This document shows positions 1 to 13,264 of a stretch of 50,000 bases of DNA, piece after piece. The notes below the pieces were generated by a model. The model had not been told where the DNA came from. It did not search any database and saw only the letters and a list, made by a program, of their open reading frames with translations. The stretch comes from Bigelowiella natans CCMP2755. Taxonomy: Eukaryota > Cercozoa > Chlorarachniophyceae. The stretch spans positions 1 to 50,000 of the forward strand of contig ADNK01003253.1 in NCBI GenBank assembly GCA_000320545.1, given 5' to 3'. The translations under genes were made by a program, and so were the position numbers. How positions within the stretch are numbered: position 1 is the stretch's first letter; every line of letters starts with the position of its first letter.

Positions 1-20
1 AAGTAACTCCCCCTCCGCAG

Positions 21-162
21 AGGGTTTTGGTCTCGCCGACCACCAGGTCCTGGTCCCCCTCCGCCTCATGCCCCTGGTCCGCAGGCCGCTGATCCCGGTC
101 GCTTACTCTGCACATACCCAACATTGCCCTCTCCTATAATCCTACGAACCCCCCATATTTAG
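21..162 (+). CDS. Possible 3'-terminal exon, Pro/Gly-rich
   Basis: A GC-rich stretch at the left edge that differs sharply from the AT-rich repeats following it. After a plausible acceptor (CCGCAG ending at 20), one frame is open to a TAG at 160-162 and encodes a Pro/Gly-rich tail containing PPGPGPPPPHAPGPQ. The gene would extend left of the window. The (AG)n tract begins immediately after the stop. I do not recognise the protein; the reading rests on composition and one splice-like site only. Confidence 0.3.
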
Positions 163-659
163 AGAGAGAGAGAGAAAGAGACAGAGAGAGGGGGAGAGAG
201 AGAGAGAGAAAGAGAAGTAATAGCATGCATCGAATGGCCGATTTGTCAAACAACTCACAAATGATCATATTGCGACGTCTGAAAGAGCATAATCACAATT
301 GATGATGATGATGATGTTTGGAGGATAATATATAAATAATAATAACAAAACGGCAGCAGGTATATACTATGACGTCTAGTAAAGGATTATTATTCATCAT
401 TAGGGCATGTCGTTGTTGTCGTGACAAGTGATGCCCGGGTGCAGTAAGTACTAGTTATCTTAACGATAACTAACTACTGGTACAACAGATCCCCCCTTGT
501 GAGTTTGGGAGGAGGGGGGGGGTACTACTACTTAGACGAGTTGTTATTATTTAATCAAAACACCACTAATAGACTACTTAACATTACCTTAGGAATAGCG
601 AGTATACCTCTGTCTTGCTCAGATTGAAACCACTATGATGATGATGGTGATGATGATGG

Positions 660-691
<32 letters not shown>

Positions 692-991
692 TTTGATGAT
701 GATTGATGATGATGATGGTGATGATGATGATGACGGTGATTCAAGTAAACGGTGATTGATGATGCTTAATATTGAGTAGGGTTAGGTGAGTCATATTGCA
801 GCTGACAAAGATGATAGCATTGCACACACTACTCCTTGCTGATATTGATGAGTAGCTCCTTAGGTAAAACTGCTACTACTACTACAATCATCATCATCAG
901 CATCTATATTATTATCACCAACCTGGCCATCATTCCCACCAACCACCCTTGAAGCACTTACACTCAAAGCCTTTTATCATAGCATCAACAA

Positions 992-1022
<31 letters not shown>

Positions 1023-1260
1023 TATTGGTTGTTTGTTAACCTTGGTCGCATTACGCAAGTACTGGTGGGCTTTTTGACCCTTCATCAGATTATATCACAG
1101 AAGAAGAAAAAGAAGAAAAAGAAGAAGAAAGATATAGTAGATCATAACTCGAATCCAGAGACTAAATACCAATAATAACGATGACGATGATGATGATGAT
1201 GATGATGAGGATGATGATGAAATGATGAAATGATGATGAAATGATGATAATGCCGATATT
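140..1260. repeat. Microsatellite-rich spacer (AG, GAT/ATG)
   Basis: Includes (AG)n at about 161-213, (GAT)n interspersed with GGTGAT at about 633-732, a pure (ATG)10 run at 993-1022, (GAA)n at 1101-1130 and (GAT)n at about 1180-1245. Short open frames here are translations of the repeats. I see no convincing exon. Confidence 0.85.
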
Positions 1261-1547
1261 TTATTAGCCGTAGTTGGCCATAATAAGGTATATACTTAAC
1301 CGTGGCAATAGCAAGTTAGCACACCATCCATTCAAATGATGATGACAATGATGATGATGTATGAATCATTACATCTGAATCCCTATTAAATAGCGTGAAA
1401 TCCACAAATCTTCTTAGCCTAGAATAAGAATAAATGTACACCAAAATTAACCCTATTATTTCTAGAATGCACATAATTCAATCGTGTGTGTTTTCCTTCA
1501 TCATCCTTGGCGTGGTCGTTCATTGGTTGCTTCGTTGTCAAGCAGAC

Positions 1548-1580
<33 letters not shown>

Positions 1581-1974
1581 CATAAATTACTATAAAACGT
1601 ACCTACAACAACAACGACGACAACAACTGCTGCTACTACTACTGCTACTGCTACTACTACTCCTCACACTAACTACTCTTCGTAAGTACATCTAGATGTA
1701 GTACCAGTATATATGTAATATTATGTGAAACACGTGCAATGTAGTGAATAAATCTGTACGTGTGATGATGACGAGTATTATTATATTATGATCATCATCT
1801 TGTAACGACAGACAGATAGCAGCAATTTGCACTAAGGAAGGCAATAGTGAATCTATCTTTTGGATGATTATTTAGCATCTTCTTGCAGTAAATAAGTAAT
1901 TAATCTCCTTCTCTTTCTCTTTCATTGGGGATATATGGTGGCATGGGTTAGTACAAATACAGCCATTATATATA

Positions 1975-2035
<61 letters not shown>

Positions 2036-2333
2036 CTTATTGACCGTCTAAGTGATTCAATTGAAGAGAAAAATCTTCCAAAGGCATAGAGTACGTGCGC
2101 GTTCTAAAGAACGAAGAAGGAGCCGCATATACATAAATTCAATACTTGTGTGATGACAATCAGTTTACACAAGCACAAGTCCATAAACAGGTATAGAGAC
2201 GAGTTAGAGACAGGGAGGGAGAGGGAGAGAGATTCCATCACTATTAAATACTCGCACCATGCTATTTATGTTACTCAATACAGTTGATACAAGTTTTTCC
2301 TATTCTACTAGATGGATAGACGTGCGGTGGTAG

Positions 2334-2409
<76 letters not shown>

Positions 2410-2426
2410 CCGTCTCATGTATAGAA
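1261..2426. repeat. Repeat-rich spacer with compound AT/GT and AC/AT tracts
   Basis: Contains (ATCA)n near 1550-1579, CTA/CTG triplets near 1626-1662, a compound (AT)n(GT)n tract at about 1975-2033 and a compound (AC)n(AT)n tract at about 2336-2404. No exon with supported splice sites was found. Confidence 0.8.
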
Positions 2427-3930
2427 TCAGTAATATGGCATGCGTATATTTATCATTGTACTCTTCCTCCCTACTACAAGCTTAATATTATTACTACTAC
2501 TACCATTACTACTATTTCCACACCACCACAGCTGCATTACAACCTTTGCTTCGCATTTAAAAATACTAGTATCATTCTTATGATACTGCCCTTTATCTCG
2601 TTCTCCTTCTTCTTCAGCAGCATCATTATCATCATCATCATCATTATCACCACCATCCTCTTTATCGTGATGTGTATGATAGAGATAGGAACAGTTATCG
2701 TACGTTCGCTGTTTTATCCCAATTTCATATAGAACTTTCTGCAAATTTACAAGGTTATTCAAATAATCAAAGGAGGAAGCAATATGAAAGCTATATTATT
2801 TCTTTGGCAAGAATGTTATTTGTCTGCTTCTTGTTCACTTATCAATTAGTAGCACCTGTAAATTGTAGCTTTCATCAACCAATGGGGTTACATGCGTCTG
2901 CAGCACCCCAGCTAGGTCCTGTAGATGAATGAATGGACGCAAGAAGAAAAACAACACATAATCAGAAGAGAGAATAAGAAATATGTATTATTTTGCATCG
3001 AAAGATACATTACTACCAACATCAGGAACCACTATGCTGGCTATCATATCATATCCACCTTCTGGGCCTTCATTCCAGATATTCCTCCATAAAACATGAC
3101 TAAATTCTTCAACCATCGTATTCCAACCCCGAGAGAGTTTCCCAGCTATGATGATGATGATTTGTCGGTTGGTTTTCATTATTTTCGTTATTATCCATTA
3201 TTATGTATCACATACGTCACAGTCACGAGTATGGAAATATGTTCAATCTTCTTTGACCACGGAAGTGTGTGTAGGTACGTGCTACTGCTGCCACGAATAT
3301 GACCGACCATTTTCATTAGTGAACTGAGATCAGGATCGGTTGATAAGGAGTACCCAACATACTAGGTGATGACAACCAGCACAACACAACAACATGTTTG
3401 GTATATCAAGTACTATCAAGCACTCTGTAACAACCAGAAAACAATGATCATCGTTATCAATCATTATAACAATGCTTCTTGTTTCTTCTTCTAGTTCTCA
3501 TTATATCTTTCTAATATTATTTAGCAGTAGCCTTACCGCTGCCAGGATAAAAACTATGGCTGACCAGGCATGCTTTTCCAATGTTCTCAAGCCTATGATA
3601 AATGAATGAACACCGATGATGACGCTGATGAGAATGAAGATGATGATGGGAGGTATTGGTGTCCTCTTAAGAATGAGTAATGCACGCTGTTAGTAAGTAC
3701 TCCTACTACAAAAACTACTACTACTTCTACTTCTACTATTGCTACCAGTTTTGTAGAAATGCATCAAGCAGGAACAGGGGTTGACACTTCACGATACGGG
3801 AGCCAAAGTGTTTGGATAGTTCTTAGAACACGAAAGGAGGAGGAGGAGGAGGAGGATGTGAGAGGGAGAATCACAATCTAGGAAAAAAAATACACAATAA
3901 CTAACTAAACAACTAACTAAACAACTAACG

Positions 3931-3975
<45 letters not shown>

Positions 3976-4131
3976 TTGGCGACAAATTAATAATTATTAC
4001 GAGAAAGATTGTATTTCTCTTTTTTCTCTCCCCTACTCGTAGGGAGTGGTCAAAGTTTTACCAGAGTTTGATCGTAATATTTGTTGTCGTCTGTATATTT
4101 TCCCCTGTATTTTATTGAATAATTCCTCCAT
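2427..4131 (-). CDS. Unrecognised multi-exon protein, minus strand
   Basis: A phase-consistent gene of unknown function. Exons on the minus strand are 4131-4062, 3821-3746, 3592-3537, 3145-3009, 2918-2856 and 2738 downward. The last exon stays open to a stop at 2427 but may be spliced earlier; its distal part is Asp/Glu-rich because it translates a CATCAT tract. Every junction uses GT-AG and the phases (1,2,1,0,0) all match. The start is the ATG at 4131, giving MEELFNKIQGKIYRRQQ. Other readable pieces include CQPLFLLDAFLQNWLENIG, SRGWNTMVEEFSHVLW and THVTPLVDESYNLQKVL. It looks helical and cytosolic, with no membrane segment or signal peptide. A longer start at 4374 is possible but needs a weak donor. 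It diverges from the gene starting at 4392. I do not recognise the family, and more exons could lie to the left. Confidence 0.6.
3927..3976. repeat. (CAA)n microsatellite in an intron
   Basis: A CAA/ACA triplet run lies between exons 1 and 2 of the minus-strand gene. Read on the coding strand it is TTG-rich. Confidence 0.9.
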
Positions 4132-4391
4132 CGTTTGGTTTGCTACACTAGATCATCTACGAGGTGCTGTTGTGTGTGCCTCCCTCCCTCATCGAGCACA
4201 ATTGATAGTCACTTCGTCGTCGTTGTCGTCGTCATCGTTGCCGCCATCTGCTTCAATATTATTATCCTGCGAAGGAACTGTTCTCGAGTAAAGTAACACT
4301 GTGAATTCTTCCAGATAAAGTGCTTTGTTCGAGTTTGCAGCCAACAGGCTGACAAGGTATAGGTGGTTTGTCATCGATGAGGACGACTACA
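4132..4391. promoter_or_regulatory. Short divergent intergenic region
   Basis: About 260 bp separate the proposed ATG at 4131 (minus) from the ATG at 4392 (plus), so both promoters and both 5' UTRs must share this stretch if the starts are right. An alternative minus-strand first exon starting at 4374 would leave almost no gap. No clear TATA box is visible. The call is inferred from gene geometry, not from a motif. Confidence 0.35.
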
Positions 4392-5314
4392 ATGGCTAGG
4401 AGAACATCTCTTCGTCTAAGGGAAGGAGGAGAGGATATATCTCCATGCTCCCTATCACATATTTCTGTTGATGCGACTCCGGTACGGTGATTTCAATGAA
4501 TTTATTAGTTAAACGTCGTTTATTGTAAGATTTCATCATTAGGTTGGAAGTTTTGAAAACCCCATAGCAGCAGCAGGTCCTCCAGAGTTGTATAATCCTG
4601 GGGCAAGGAGCGGCGTAAAAATCAACATGTCCCCACCCATGACACCAACAACGGTGATGGTTAGATTAGGGTGGTTGTCTTTCAGTTGTTCGTAATGTAT
4701 GTGCTGCGCCCTGTCTTTTATGCTATTATTTACCCTACCGACGACTGAAACTATGCTTACTGTTTGCTGCGTCTCACTTGAACTAATAATCATTTTCTTG
4801 TTTAGGATGCTGACAGTCAAACGACGTGCGAATGGGTAAATAATCACGGCGAGAGATTTACATACGAATGGGTCTTAAATCACGGCGAGAGATTGCTGCA
4901 CCGTTTGTTACATCATCCACTTGTGTGCTTCTTGTTTGCTTCCTATTATTACTTATGTATTCATACAGCGATTACTACTTCAGGAGAAGAAAAGAGTACT
5001 GCAAGTCAATTACTACATCAATGGTGTAGGTGAAGAGGTAGTAACTGCTCTAAATCCAATCCTCGAAATAATGATATCAATCACCTGCTGCTTCAACATC
5101 TCATATCATTTTGGAGCTCCTCCCTCCTTGATGATGGAATTATGTATGATGGCAATAATCCCTCCGTCTCCTTCCTCTCGATCATGATAGCGTATGGATA
5201 AACAACTTCCTCCTCCCCCTCTTCTTTCTGGTCTTGCATGCAGAACTTCGTTCCTGCTGAAATAGTTGGAGATGGTACTGGGTTAATGCGCCAAATTGGG
5301 TAGCTTGTGTGCGT

Positions 5315-5352
<38 letters not shown>

Positions 5353-6431
5353 ACCATGAGAAACAGCAACCACAAGAACCAGACAGAAGAAGGAAAAGAA
5401 GAAGAAGATGATCATGATGACGATGGAAATTATTACGAAGAACAATCATTATTTAAGAATCAAGAAGCAGATAAATCCTGTTTAAAAACTGAAAGAGCGG
5501 GTGCAAAGAGGGAGGGGTGCAAGTATATTAGTCGATAACGAAGTTATCATTCAAATAATGATTAGTTTTTCTTCTAGTACATATGATATCCTACCAGATG
5601 TCCCTTGTGACTTTCCAGTAGCCTGACCACTGACTTACTACCACAATGAGGCTTAATAATAACAATAATAATAATAATAATAATAATAAGGTATCGTACC
5701 CTACGAATAAAGATTCGATCTATGAAAAGAGGTGCTACTTACTACTACTATTACTACTACCACTACTACCACTACTACCCTCTAACTAACTACAATGGAT
5801 GATGATGGAAAGAGAGAAAGAAAGAACAACATTTTTTTTAGTAGTGCGTAATTTTGTTTATACATCTTATAAAGTACAATGATGATGTATGTGCACACCA
5901 TTTAACCCAACCTGCTGCTTAATAAATTTAGAATTAATTCTCTTACTCTTAATGTATTATTATCTTTATCTATGTGTTTGCTGTTGCGGTATCGTTAAAT
6001 TGTAGATGGCTTGACGGACTTATCCAATCAGATCATGGCAGGTTTCTTAAGAGGGTGAGTAGTGAAAAAAAAAACAGCATGAAATAATGTAAATGATGAT
6101 AGGGAAGAAAAGAGATAAGAAGAAGAAAGAAGAAATAAGAAGCACACTAGTAGTAGTAGAGCAGTAGTATCAGTAGTATCAGGAGTAAGTAGTAACACTG
6201 TGTGAGCTGCTGCTGCAACCGTATATTCAGCTATGCAGTACGAAATTAATCATGTATGTATGTATGTATGTATGTATGTACACCAACCAACCGATGATGG
6301 TGTTTTTAGTACGTAATTAGTAGTAGCATTTGGTATTATTATTTCTGCCACCTACTACTACTACTACTACTACTACTACTTACGACTTACTACTACCGAT
6401 GAGTTAAGAACAATTGTACTACTACTACTAT

Positions 6432-6462
<31 letters not shown>

Positions 6463-6683
6463 GTCGTGGTGTTTTGTACAAACAACAAAAGGCGAAAACG
6501 AGAATCTAAAGGGGAGGAGTGCACATGCAGCGCACTTATGTGTTTTGAAAGTGATAATACGCTAGAAGTAATGAGCTGCGAGGTAGTTTGCTTACTTATT
6601 ACAACTTTTCTTTTACTACAACAACAATCCATCATCGTGATCCATTTACAGCAACGAACGATGGATGATGAAAAAGAGGATGA

Positions 6684-6714
<31 letters not shown>

Positions 6715-6744
6715 TGCTAAAACGAGGAGCATCATACACACATA

Positions 6745-6777
<33 letters not shown>

Positions 6778-6806
6778 GCTAAAACGAGGAGCATCATACA
6801 CACATA

Positions 6807-6874
<68 letters not shown>

Positions 6875-7644
6875 GCACATTCACTTTCTTCTCTCTCATA
6901 CTTACATACGCATATAACAAATAATTATACCCCATACCTCATATTATTATTTGGTTATAGTCATATTCTAACGTGTATGAGTGTGCCTAGGTGCTGCATC
7001 AATGTTACTTACTCACACCTTCCTCATTTTTCCAACAGCAGCAATCAACAACAACATAATATACTGCTGCTGCTATATCTCTATATCCATAGGCTCGTAT
7101 TGTCCTTTCTGAAATGCATTCTCTTGAAATTCTCCCCATTTTACATCTCCGGGAGAGAACAGTACTACTACTAATACTAATACTAATACTAATACTACTA
7201 CTATGCTGCTGCTGCTGTTACTACCGCTTACCGCTCATTTTATCAATCCCTCCCTTACAAATTACAAATAGTGAAAAACAGAGAGATTTCTATTAGTTAT
7301 CGGCATGTCTACTAGTACACATTCCACTATATAAGAGCAATTCTATGAAAGCATGCTGTCAAACATGTGCAAATAGTAGTAGTGTCATCAAGGTAAAGTG
7401 GATATACCGATGCATACTGTTGATGTTCAATTTACAGAAATTCGAAAGTCTCAAAGAGTTAGCTGAGCAAATGGTGACTGATTTGAGATGCGCCCAATAC
7501 TTACCATCTTTATCACGGAAGGCAGAACATGTGGTGAATAGCAACACTACAAGATGCTCAGGCCAACCTCCATTTGCTTATTGCCAAGCCCCTCCATGCT
7601 CTACGGCATGCTCACAAACATGCAAGATGTGCAATATAATGTAG
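4392..7644 (+). CDS. Unrecognised multi-exon protein, plus strand (partial model)
   Basis: The first exon (4392-4481) starts MARRTSLRLREGGEDISPCS and ends at a GTACGG donor. After a 61-bp intron, exon 2 (4543-4653) encodes a Pro-rich stretch ending INMSPPMTPTT. Exon 3 starts at 4806 (DADSQTTCEW) and may read on through a 36-bp tandem duplication. Further exon-like pieces are 6006-6054 (WLDGLIQSDHGRFLKR, donor GTGAGT), one ending at 7392, and a terminal exon 7438-7644 (FESLKELAEQMVTDLRCAQY, then a Cys-rich tail and TAG) after a 45-bp intron. Exons between 4.9 and 7.3 kb are unresolved, so one gene or two is uncertain. The TP-rich motif loosely recalls the start of the retinoblastoma pocket domain, but I found no pocket A/B exons and do not assign it. 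Confidence 0.45.
5310..5350. repeat. (GT)n microsatellite
   Basis: An uninterrupted GT run lies in the presumed intron space of the plus-strand gene. It produces the Cys/Val and Thr/His shadow frames seen on both strands here. Confidence 0.9.
6248..6465. repeat. (TATG)n and (TAC/CTA)n microsatellites
   Basis: A GTAT/TATG tetranucleotide run at about 6253-6280 is followed by long TAC/CTA triplet runs at about 6352-6380 and 6418-6462. All are in presumed intron space. Confidence 0.9.
6686..6874. repeat. Duplicated (ATC)n-flanked unit, then (TC)n(AC)n
   Basis: A unit reading ATGCTAAAACGAGGAGCATC followed by ATACACACATACATC occurs twice (from about 6714 and 6777), each copy preceded by an ATC/CAT run. 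The second copy runs into (TC)n and then (AC)n to about 6874. It looks like replication slippage of a compound microsatellite with its flank. Confidence 0.85.
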
Positions 7645-7879
7645 TAGGAGAAGAGAAAGGAGGAGGAGGAGGAGGAGAAGAGGGGTTAGGGAGGGCAACA
7701 AAGGTGGTGTGTATGAAGTAGAGGAGGAGGAGTTACAGGGAAAAGAATAGAAATGAAGAATCAGTGTTTTTATCACCAATATTTTAGTTAATAAGAGATA
7801 GTGAGAGGGAATTTAAAAGGGCCAGTAGAAGAGATTGAAGCAATATAAAGTCATTACGTGGTTGGTTGCATCGTTAGTG
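7645..7879. other. 3' flank, purine-rich
   Basis: Purine-rich sequence (GGAGGAGGA runs at 7650-7735) follows the proposed stop of the plus-strand gene. It is probably 3' UTR or spacer; no gene is seen. Confidence 0.5.
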
Positions 7880-8560
7880 TAAGCATCGATCACTTCATTT
7901 GCTTGCTCGCCTAGTCGTTCTCTCATCATGTGCAACAATGGACATTAGGCAAGCTGTGTACTCATTATTGACTCATCATCTTGTCATGGTGGCGGAGCGC
8001 AATAATGCCGTACACAGCTAGCAGACAGCAATAATGTGAGGTGCATTTGTACATGTACGACGTATACGTATCGTTAGGCATGCTAGCATGCGTGCGTGCG
8101 TCGCGGATCATACACGACCATGCGCGCGCAGATCGTGTGAAAGAACTTCTGCTATCTAGAACGTGCATGTTGTTGCATCTAATAATGCCTTTTATGTTTT
8201 GCATGCGCATGCATGCATACATTGCTAGATTGGGCCAGCAAAAATGAAGATATATTGCAGTACGTAGTCAGTAGTGCTGGAAAACAAACAACATGACGCT
8301 GTTATTGTATGTGCCCTATGTCTACTGCCATGCGGCAGTGCACGTTTTATTAGCTTGACGTACAATAAAAGTAAGGCGCGCAATTAATAAGCCTGCATCA
8401 TCTATCTAGTAGATCGCATGTGCTGTAATGCGCGACAATTTATATCAACATGTAGCAGCTTGCATATTCCAATACACGTGTGCAATGATGCCAGCGCTGT
8501 GCATGCAAATATAGTAATGTAATTTCTTCCATGCATTGTAGCATTGTTTCACGCCACACA
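7880..8560. other. CATG/TGCA-rich island A
   Basis: Base composition changes abruptly here. Microsatellites vanish and the text fills with CATG, TGCA, GCATGC and GCGCGC words, for example GCATGCGCATGCATGCATAC near 8201-8220. The same style recurs in two larger blocks at about 27.2-30.1 and 38.4-42.3 kb. I see no protein similarity in this small block. It sits between the 3' ends of two convergent genes. Confidence 0.55.
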
Positions 8561-9219
8561 GGTTACACATCGTATATAGGATGACTATTGAAACTGTTTA
8601 ATCATATTATTGCATCCGAGTTGTCACACATTTATGACAACTCCGTGTTTTGCATATGTAAAATACCAAATTTTCAAGCGCATCGGAATATCATTTTTTT
8701 CAAAAAGTAAAATCAATTTTAGCAAATTTTTGTAGGTACCATGTTGAACTCTTTCTTGGATTCCAGCAATAAATGTTATTTTCCAGAAACATCTTCATTT
8801 AGTATCAATTTTCAGCATTGCAACTACTACCGCAACTTTATTTTGCTTGGCTTGGCTTATTTCGCCGATCTCCTAGAACTTCATCGAGAATTGTCTCCTT
8901 ACAAATTAGTACCAGTATTTGCGTAGTATAATTGAATCAGCGAGAATAAAACTTTCGTAGTAGTGTAAAACATGAATTACCAGCAAATATGAGGAAAATA
9001 TTAAAACTTTCATTGTGTAATTTTATGAAAGAAACCTCCGCTTTCCTCCTTCGTTGCTTGCGATTTCTCTTTCCTGCACCGATTTTATGCTTTCGTGCAA
9101 AGGGAGCATATGAAGTGTCTCTATCCATTTTTATTTAACATCATCATTATGATAATTGTTAGAGGAATCAAATTATAAAGTATTGAGGCAATACAAGTCG
9201 CATACACACAACCATCCAT

Positions 9220-9260
<41 letters not shown>

Positions 9261-9578
9261 GAGAAATATACATATTAGCAACATCTTAATCGATAATTTT
9301 TACTATTTCAATACATATTCTGAGCAATTTTATGATTGTTATATTTATTTTAATGATAAATTATGCTAGTCCCATGAACCTAAGACTGACGTTACTACTT
9401 CTACAAATATCACCATTGACCGACAAACATTACCTTTCAAAGCGATGAGGGGCTTTTCCTTTAAGTGTCATTCTTCACCATTTAACAAATTTTAATTAAT
9501 AATAAAGGAGCTCACACTAACACGAATTTAAATACACCCACACTCACACACATAAACACACACACACAAGCACACTCT

Positions 9579-9624
<46 letters not shown>

Positions 9625-10012
9625 TACACACACTCGCACGCACAAACGCATTGACACTAATGTGTGTGTGTGTGTGTGCGCGCGCGCATGCGTGTCTTGA
9701 CGATATACTTATAATTTCATATATTGTAACTTAACATGATCATCAATACTGTAAATATCTTATCTTAAAGAATTGTTACCTCATTTCATTAATCAAAGCC
9801 TTCCTAATGTTCTAAATTAATAATAGGAAAATTAAGGAAAGAGATAAATGAGTGAAATATTAGATTTGTTTGAAATGGCAGATTCAATTATGTAAAAAGG
9901 AAGCTCATTATGGTAAAAATCAACATAATCATAAGGCACTATAGTATTATAATATATTAACTCACTACCTGGGTATTATTTAGTTTCATTAGTTTTCAAT
10001 TATCAATATCTA
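8561..10012. other. AT-rich spacer 3' of the PPR gene
   Basis: No supported exon. It holds (AC)n at about 9219-9258, a mixed (AC)n/(CT)n tract at about 9535-9630 and (TG)n(CG)n at about 9661-9688. The open frames at 8741-8926 and 8937-9128 lack splice context and family resemblance. Confidence 0.6.
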
Positions 10013-12570
10013 TTAAAATACCTGGAGATCTGGAATCTTATTTATTGCCTCAATTGTGTGATTATCTGGATTAATCTAAAACAAATACAGAAGAATCAGG
10101 GAGTGAAGGAGAGAAAAAAGTTGTGAAGGAAAGAAAAATTTCACAAAAAAAAAGCATCACCTTGTATTCGAGCATCTCAATTAATGTTCTCTGAAACAAA
10201 TTTCACAAAATTATATTAAGTGAACATTTTCCCTCTAATCTCATTGTATACATAATGATCACATTGATGTTATATATATTATCTGGCATTTGTCACGAGA
10301 CGAGATCAATCATAATTGAAATCACATTACACCAATAGACACACAATAAATGATTAATCGATAACATTTGCGCCCAAGATAAGGTCTACCTTTGCCATAT
10401 CAAAATCTTTTTCATTTCTATTCATATAAAGGCAAACACACACGCACATAGACACAAAAGCACATATTCACACAATAAACATAAACAATAATGACAAGAA
10501 GCAATTAATTATGTATGGAAAGATACATTAAATTGAAACCTGTAGATCCTAAGCATTGTGTTATACGTAACCACATTTGCTTTGACATCCCTGATATGTT
10601 TGTTTGAAATTTGCAATCAAATAAATTCAATAGTTTAACTATGCTACAAATACTGCATTAATATAAACTCAAGTTCCTTTGTGAATGACTAAAATTCTTT
10701 TCTTTTTCAAATTAGGATATATTGTAGAGACAAACATACCTGCTCTTCATATCGAAGAAAATTTTTTCAGCTCTCTCTTTTAAGTCCTTATTATGATGAT
10801 GGAAAATTTTCAATAATTCTTGCCAAAATTATCCACGTATTATTATCCAAAATTATATTTTCAGAACGGTGCAATACGAATCTCAAAACAATATTATGAT
10901 GTAAGTGGTACAACATACAATAAGTTTTAAATTCATATATGGTTGCTATGTATATAAAAGGCATTGCATCAAAGTGAGTATATAACCGGTAAATTTGATT
11001 CTCTGAGTCCATTGAGGATGATTGTATACGTCCTTACGTTTGGCTGTTTGACATCATAATAAACAGAAATATTATAATCTCACCATAAATAATTTACAAC
11101 ATCCGATAACTCTGAAAACATAGTTAGATAAGCACATGTACTTGCAATTCTTGATCTTGCATTTCCTTGAAACATCTGATCATTTGTTCTATGTTGTTAG
11201 ATTTAGCCCAGGCGTTTATCACGGAAGTGTACGTCACTACATCCGGTTTTAGCCTGATTCAAAATAGAAAAATATTAGAATCAATATTTAAAAGTAATAT
11301 ATTCTTAGTTAAGGAAAATATAAATAAAATGAAATTATTCTGTGTAAAAATATGAAAATTGCGTAATCAATATTCAATATAGCTAATCCTTCTTTCTAGT
11401 TCTATTTCTATCACCCAAACTTCCTCATAAGGTGTAACATGTCATAAGCTCGTTCTGGAGAAAAACTCTGTATATAAATACATATGTGTATATAAATATA
11501 TATATGATTACAAAGAACAATTATAAATACGTGTTCTATGTACATACACATATATAAAAACACACACACACACACACACACGCGTGTGTACGTATTTGCT
11601 ATCATCTGAATGTTATTCTATACAAAAACATGTGAATCAGCATCTCGCTGCACAATAAGCGTAGATTTAAAGAAAAATGATGTTTACCAGGCCATAAATA
11701 TTGATGAGCTCTGTGAATGTATGATGGTCGGGCTCAACTGAAGGATCCCTAGTCGATAGTAAATCAATCATAATCGATTATAATAATGTATTATCTCCAA
11801 ATTATTAGTGTATTACCTCTGCATTCGTGCAAACCATTTCTCTGCGCATTCAACATACTTCAAATCATTTCTTGTACCTAATAATAATAATAAGAAAAAA
11901 ATAATTAGTACACAACTGGATTTTTCCTTTCTCCTATTTTTGGTTACTTTTTGCGGCAATACGACACGATCTTATCACGTAGTTGTACATCCTTGTCTTG
12001 GCTATTAATATCGCTTTATTATTGCCTTTTCAGTAAGAACAAAGGCCAAATAACAATAAATTGAAAATTTATCAATGCAAGAGTATGAGTGAGGTCAAAA
12101 TCAAAATAAAAAATCGCTGTAAAACTAGAGAATTATTGACTTTTTAATATATTCGCATCAGAAATCCTGAGATATTCATAAGGCTGTAATGCATTTTACC
12201 AATAAATCCTATTATACGTTAATAATACAATCTGGACAAAAAATGAATGATTGCTCTTCTAATCTTTTTCAAAATCGACCTTCACTATCCTTTGATCCTC
12301 CTTCAAATAGACTGTTTTCAAACATTTTTTCTCCCTCCTCAATATCGTCCAGATGCTGTTTAGAGACATCATAGATTTACTTATAATGAGGATGATGGCA
12401 AATTATTATTTTTTTTCAAAATGTAGATTGAATAATTCTTTTGACATTTCGCAAAGTATTTAATTTTTTATTTATCTACATGCCGCAATTTTTTGTTGTA
12501 AAATTTTAAATGGCCGTACATATATGTTCTACTGATTCCTGTCCTACCTTCCCCTCCTTTACTTCCTAAA

Positions 12571-12628
<58 letters not shown>

Positions 12629-13218
12629 AATACTATCAAAAAATTCCCCTCTGCAACTTTAGTTTACGTTGAACCACATTTCCGCTCGTTCTACATCCCC
12701 AATATTTGCAGCAAGCTGATATTAATAACAAAGAACAATATAAACAAAGAAAGATTTTGAGAGAAACAAAAATATTGTTGCAGAAATACCCTATCTGATA
12801 AATATTCTTTACTGACCATGTATTGAAAGGGGGAAATGACTGAATATTGATCATTCTTCATCATTATTTTATCATTACATTTATATTTTCATATTATAGC
12901 TCAGCTGTTTTTTAATCCTTCATTCATATACTTGAGTCAAAGTGGCAATATGCCGTATATTAGGAAGAATGCCGTCCTGAAATATACCATGAATGCTCTA
13001 TAAAGTAGATTTATACATATACATGTTTATGTTAGTGTATGTATATGTGGTGTGTGTGTGTGTGTGTGTGTGAGTGTGAGGGGGGATGTTTACACGAGGT
13101 TTAAACGATATGAACGAAATCATGTTGTAATACAGGTTACAATTGCCTACAACGAATATTATTGTAACGATGATTGTTACACATATTCTTTTTCCTACTA
13201 CCAAGATAAAGGAGGGAA

Positions 13219-13264
<46 letters not shown>

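Noticed and set aside
2672-2932. 86-residue plus-strand open frame
   Set aside because: The minus-strand exons 2918-2856 and 2738 downward have exact splice borders and fit the rest of a phase-consistent gene.
4392-4653. Retinoblastoma-related protein at the plus-strand gene
   Set aside because: Only a short Pro/Thr motif (SPPMTPTT) recalls the start of pocket A. I found none of the conserved pocket A or B helices downstream.
6665-7174. 169-residue His/Ile/Ser-rich protein
   Set aside because: It is a readout of successive ATC, TC and AC microsatellites with no conserved segment.
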